From Blastobasis lacticolella (lineage: Eukaryota > Arthropoda > Insecta > Lepidoptera > Blastobasidae): a stretch of DNA of 64,000 bases. This document shows positions 59,078-64,000 of this stretch, in pieces. Within the stretch, counting starts at the first letter, position 1. Each line of letters starts with the position of its first letter. The notes beneath the pieces were generated by a model that saw only the letters and a program-made list of their open reading frames with translations, was not told the origin of the DNA and made no database searches. The stretch lies in assembly GCA_905147135.1 (NCBI GenBank), contig LR990042.1, forward strand, positions 11,957,545 through 12,021,544, in the 5' to 3' direction. A program made the position numbers and the translations under genes.

Positions 59078-59504
59078 TCAAAGGTATTCCCTAACTCAAA
59101 TGTTTTATGCATTGCCTGACCATGGTTAAGTTGAAAAAGATTAAAGAAAGAATTCTCCTTCATTCCTTTCCTTATCGTTGCAAACTTTATATTAAAATGA
59201 GTATCAGACAGTTCGCAATGCATTATTATGTATTGTATTCGTAAGCTGTCTCCGTTCCTTTACAGACTGCACATAGCCATAAGCTGCGATGTTCTTTGAC
59301 TCGCTTTCTTTAAACAACGAATAGTGTCACATTTTGCATTCTCTCATAGCCTGAGCTAGCGAGCGATCGGAAATGTGCAAGTAATATTTACAGTTTTGTT
59401 TGTGACTACCTGAATATGAAATGTGACTATTTCGTACGCTTCTACGTTCCTTTACGAATCCATGTATACTCGGATGTTCATTATGATAGACGGTAACTTA
59501 AGGT
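59078..59504. other. Gene-free stretch
   Basis: No exon or recognised repeat; AT-rich. Confidence 0.45.
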
Positions 59505-59640
59505 GTACGCATTCACGACCCCTCTGGTCGGGATAAACGCTAGGACGATGATAATTCGCAACCCCTCTGGTGTTGTGGATAAGTGTCATTTAGGTGACCT
59601 GCTTGCTCGTTTGCCTTCCTGTAATAGAAAATAAATATTT
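59505..59640 (+). mobile_element. LINE tail of the TGCTCGTTTGCC type
   Basis: CGACCCCTCTGGT (about 59517) and CAACCCCTCTGGT (about 59561) are followed by TTAGGTGACCTGCTTGCTCG, TTTGCCTTCCTGTAATAG and AAAATAAATATT. The CCCCTCTGGT word is duplicated within the tail. Best-preserved TGCTCGTTTGCC word in the window. Confidence 0.55.
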
Positions 59641-62600
59641 CAAAACAGTGTCCTTTATCTTTTTTCGCCCTTTAAACTCTCCGTGCTAAAATAGTACTTA
59701 CTTAGTAGAAGTAGAAGAAACTTTGACTTTTACAAATTAAATGAGACTGTGATTGTAAGTAATGGGTTTTTGTCGTTTAATTTCTTTGATGTAATTCCAA
59801 AACCAAACTAAAATGTTCTTTGTAAACTTCAAACCAACTGTACTAAGACTTTCGAGTACGACCACTAACATTTAAATTACTTAGGTAGGTATTTTGTTTC
59901 GCAGAGGCTTACAAAGTTTTGAGAGCGAAACCTCATTCTGGAAAGAACTTGGCCACTATAGTTTGCCGTTAATATTTCAAGTGCTTATCACATCTCTCAT
60001 TGTTTCATCGGAGTGCATCACAATAGGCAAGAAACCTGTAACTTATAGGAGCCCTCCTGGTTCACCGCTGTCAATTCTGGCTAAACTGGAGTTGCAGCTG
60101 TGGGAGCGAATGGTGGGGCCCCATAAAGAAAGGCTTTTACCCTAATAGTGTGCATTTGCTTAGTCGTCACTTCACGTGCGCCGTACTAAATCGCGGAGGA
60201 GCGCGGGCGGGGCTTCAAATAACAAACGAAATCGCGGCCGTGTATCGGGCACGATATAACATTTGGAAGGCAAAAGGGAAATATGAAAAGCCGGAATATT
60301 GCCCGACGAAATTACGATCGCTTTAGATTCCGCACGGCCCATTGAGGGGTGAATTGTTACCTTCCTACATTGCTATAAAGAATGTATTTGTTTTTCCACT
60401 CCTCCCGCGGAGTGATATTGATTGTGTGCCGCGCGGAATTTGCCTAAATGACACGCGTAAATCCCATTCATATGCTTCTGGGAGCACGTGCGTATTGCTT
60501 ATATTTTCATAAGTGTGGTTTTAGAATAAACATTCGTATGCTTTGCTTATTATTATGAGCTAAGTAGTTTATTGATGAGTCCTTGTCGACCTTATTTTTC
60601 TGACATCTGATCATTAGCAGGTAAAAGTACTTATATTGCAAGTAGAAGTGCCTTAAGTTTATGTACCGCAATTACTTCGCTGATGCTATCAAAGTCCCTG
60701 CCGAACAGCAGAAGGCTGCCAACTAAAAGGCTATGCGGTCCCGAGAAATGTATATTAGCATTTACAAGACAAATGTGCTGTTGGAGTTTGATAGTTTCTC
60801 ATTAGCAGGCGGCCAGTCTCTCCGGTAGTAGGTAAGTCGCTACACGGCACAACTTTCTGCTTGTACCTGCGGTGTTTGTCTTCGTGTACTGGGTAGCCCT
60901 AAGGTAATAGACGTTTGCTTAGATTTTGATATTAATTGAAAGTCAATAGTACGGGATATTTCGCTATTTTTAAAGTAATTGGCCGCATGCTGTCCATAAT
61001 GTGATAGGTAAAACTGACATTCTTCTTGTTTCGTTCACGAAGCCTGCGTCGATTCTCACGCGCAGTTCGTGAGCCCGCGATAAATGACCACAATTAACAC
61101 ATTTTCTTATAGTGACATTAGGCTTTATTGGCTCCCGGGAATAGCTCAATCTCAGGGGAGCACATTGCACCTGTCTAGATTAATGTTATTGCAATTAATT
61201 ACGTAAACATCTAATGGTGTATAATATATACCTAAGTAGTTAAATTATTATGGGTAAGTGGTTTACTGTTTCAAGCGATTAACTAATGTTTCGATAATGA
61301 CTTGTTAATTGTTTTATTTCAAAGTAGTTAGGGGAACACATTAGCCTGTGTTCCTCAAAATGGAAATGAAAAACTTTTTATTAACCAGTAGGTACTTATA
61401 TCTACTTGCTTATATTGTGTATTTCATCGCTGTATCCATTTAACACTCCTTCCTCGTTTATAAAAGTGCAAATCGCGATTCTTTATCGCGCTTTCATTTC
61501 ATTCGAGTTCCTTATAAAATAATGAAAGTCATAAAGCAGGGCGAGTGCGCTTGCCCACTGCGCGATATTTATTCAAACAGTCCCGCATGCAAATGAACGT
61601 CGCGTCGCGTCGCCTCTAAATGCTGCCCTTTGTTTCCCGCTCACAGTTTCTGTTCACTTTTATCGTCCAAGTTTTTCCTGAGTCCGGATTAGTTTTACTC
61701 TAACAATATCGTAAATTGAGCGGCCATTCCGGCTAAGTAACTGCTACGATGCAATCTGCTCTATTGCTCGGGCATAATTTAAAAGCGGCTAAGTTTAATT
61801 TTAATGCGGCGGTATTGTAGCTGCGATATCGAAGCGCTACGGCGATAGGCCGGCATAGTTTATCCGGCAAGTTAAAATAGTATGCGAGCTACGCCCGAGT
61901 GGCGGTTACCGTCTGACGTCTCTATTCATTACGGCAGCAACCAACCCCCGCAACTTTGTTCACACAAACTCGCTGGCCCTACTTTCCCTATAAAGTAGAG
62001 TTGTGACAGCGAGTAATGTCTCCTTATATTGTTCTGGGGCTAAGAGGTTTGCCTCTCCAGTTGCAATGAGAATTGTTAACTTTTACATCCGCTTGTCTGG
62101 TCAATTTATTGCAAACACCGAGCAGAATTTTTGATTACCTCTTCAGAACAAGAATCCACTCCATTCTATTGTGTGTGGAGGGGTTTCATGAGTTGTAAAG
62201 TTTTAATTTGGTTAGGTTAATGTTCACGAGAAAGCAATCGCACCTCGCCCAGCTTGATGGCTATTGCCCATAACCTCTATTACCTAGAAATCCACATCTC
62301 CTCCCACCAACTAGCGAGCCCTATAAAAATACTCGGCCTATCTTTATCGTTAATCGAGATTGCTTAATCGCCGGAACCGAAGAAAACAGTCGTTACGTCT
62401 TATTAATTACTCTTAGAGGTCTTAATATACGACTTGGGGCAAAGAGTTTCCGCAATCGATACTTCCGAATATCGATTATGAAGTTAGTGCGAAAATCATC
62501 GGGCGAGCGGGTGGGCGCTTGACAAATGTCCGTTATAAGCGCGGAACAAATTGGTGCAATTAATTACTGGGAGCTGGCAGCGCTGAGCCGACAAATATTA

Positions 62601-64000
62601 TCAAGATCGTTAATTTCGACATCTTAGTCGAACTCACGACGTGGATATTAGCGCGACGGCCGTGCACGCGCTGCCGCTGTCGCGCCAAACGCGGTGGTTG
62701 TTTTGTATGTGCTGTACCTTGAACTAACCTATCTAGGTAGGCGTCTAGGGCCATTTTGCGGGTTTTTTTATCAATCAATTTGATTTTACTTAACTTGAAA
62801 AACAGGAAAAGCTTTTTCCATACAAAACTGATTTATTTTTACGACTTACTCTAGTAAGGCATTTGGCCGCCGCGCTGTCACCATTTGATGGGAAGCGACG
62901 ATGATGATGTCTGAAGGTTTTCACTCTGGCTTTAAAGAGTCTGGAAGGAAATTATACTGCTCGGGAACCTACCTATTGCAAAATCTTTGTAATTTTTTTT
63001 TATTAAGAAGTTAGGTACTGGGTGCTACAGGGAACGTTATTCATAATATCTAGACAATTATTATGAAAATATTTTAAAAAATCCTTATGTTTCTGTTTTC
63101 AAAATAGCCCGAAATTAACATGGAACATCATTGCGTGCGATATACCGATTCATCAAACTGCATAATGAAATTGAACTCTACAATTATTGATGCTTGCTAG
63201 CTGTTACATTATTTGGCATAAAGGACAATAAATATAATTTATTTACCAATAAACAATTTTAGGGAATTTTCGAACTGTAGATAATGTGGTGAGCCAATTC
63301 GATTTCATAACAATTGAATTTATCTATCAAATACTGACATGTAAATTTTTAATTTATGTAATAAATAAACAAAACAAATGAAAACATTTTTTCTTTTATA
63401 ATAATAATATTTCAAATACACAGTGTGAAATATTTAATTGCTTTATGTATATAATTTCTTTTTTCACTTTATTTCGCACGCCAAATTAAACGCTTATTAA
63501 ATAAGGAACTCGGAAACAACAAACCAACTTACATTTAAAGGAAATCCATCAAAAGATTTTGTAGGAACCACAAAGAAAGAACAAGCTTTCTGCAACATCG
63601 GTCATTAAAAGGGGTTAATACTAAAATCTCATTCCATGGCTTTTCTTGTTCCCGGTTTGCACAGCTTTGTAAAATTTCAGTAATGAATCTAATAATGTTC
63701 AATTATGTTCCCTTTTAGTAGGTTCGGAGGCGGCGCCGAACACTAGTGCTTGTAACAGCAGCTAGAAAACGACGTATAGTGGCCGTCATGAAATAATACG
63801 TAATAAACTTACCTACATGTTCTAACGTCACTATTCTCGTACACAAACAAAAACACAAACACACTTATTGTTTTACTAAGTATACCAAAATCTAACTTAT
63901 TTTTCACAAAACAGTAGTTTTATACCAGATATACATTAACGAAACATAAATTGTCCGTATCAAAAAAAATTAAAATGAAATCAAATTCGGATACAATAAA
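59641..64000. other. Gene-free stretch; GC islands then AT-rich end
   Basis: No exon. The ORF 59894-60145 (+) ends in TAA/TAG-rich DNA and has no domain. GC islands at 60170-60260, 60400-60440, 61540-61640 and 62510-62700. An exact POU octamer ATGCAAAT lies at 61587-61594 next to CpG-rich GTCGCGTCGCG. From about 62940 to 64000 the DNA is AT-rich and no repeat is recognised. Confidence 0.4.
61480..61720. promoter_or_regulatory. Candidate cis-regulatory block with octamer and Sox-like site
   Basis: Contains GTCATAAAG, ATTTATTC, the exact octamer ATGCAAAT (61587-61594) and CCCTTTGTTTCCC (about 61626-61638), a Sox-type core about 35 bp away. POU plus Sox spacing is looser than in classical composite sites. 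Inference from motifs. Confidence 0.25.

Noticed and set aside
23638..61594. Enrichment of POU octamers
   Set aside because: Exact octamers were seen at 23638, 32191, 55935 and 61587. About two are expected by chance on both strands in 64 kb, so four is not convincing.
62255..62290. Possible LINE tail (ATTGCCCATAACCTC)
   Set aside because: A short match without the flanking modules, not enough to call.
1..64000. CRISPR array, integron, prophage or bacterial operon
   Set aside because: No regularly spaced direct repeats with unique spacers, no dense ORFs, and the repeats and texture are those of an insect nuclear genome.
1..64000. Known Hox or conserved insect miRNAs (miR-10, iab-4, let-7, miR-9, bantam and others)
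   Set aside because: I looked for their mature-sequence cores by eye and found none. A computed search would be needed to exclude them fully.

Overview
This window looks like nuclear DNA of an insect, most likely a moth or butterfly. I see no bacterial features: no closely packed ORFs, no operons and no ribosome-binding sites. Every long ORF I inspected either starts at GTG/TTG, is open on both strands, or lies in a GC-rich patch where stop codons are rare by chance. The lepidopteran assignment rests on the interspersed repeats. Two tRNA-derived SINE families, a non-LTR (LINE) 3' tail ending in a CAGCAGTGG...GATGATG-like motif, and tails carrying a CATCAGGTG...TGCTCGTTTGCC-like motif are, from general knowledge, types that recur in moth and butterfly genomes. 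No database search was run.

Protein-coding content is minimal. The only plausible host coding exon is at 17066-17173 (+). It has an ATG in good context and 36 codons ending in an acidic MEVDEPDD stretch, followed by a GT donor. I do not recognise the protein and found no further exons, so the window is probably a long first intron and flanking DNA of one gene, or an intergenic desert. Two short reverse-transcriptase C-terminal remnants (29191-29289 + and about 58730-58963 -) are LINE debris.

Layout. 1-5 kb: non-coding DNA with GC-rich islands and one LINE tail. 5.2-5.5 kb: an 11-bp minisatellite bounded by a 9-bp direct repeat. 7-16.3 kb: a repeat-rich stretch with SINE-1 pieces, SINE-2 copies (one with a SINE-1 piece nested in it), two copies of a repeat with matching inverted ends, and a SINE head with Pol III boxes. 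16.8-17.2 kb: the candidate exon and a possible initiator. 18-26 kb: more LINE tails and SINEs, plus a 5S rRNA-like sequence at 23.27 kb. 26-37 kb: non-coding, with a LINE RT scrap, a SINE-1 insertion with a perfect 12-bp target-site duplication, and a 126-bp foldback element. 37.4-37.7 kb: the best full-length SINE-2. 37.7-52 kb: long, repeat-poor, patchy GC-rich DNA. 52-60 kb: decayed LINE tails, a hairpin repeat and the second RT remnant. 60-64 kb: GC islands, then AT-rich DNA.

Between the repeats, GC-elevated patches rich in homeodomain-type TAATTA/TTTATTA-like cores alternate with AT-rich sequence. That texture resembles the regulatory desert around a developmental gene, but this is inference; conservation between species would be the test.
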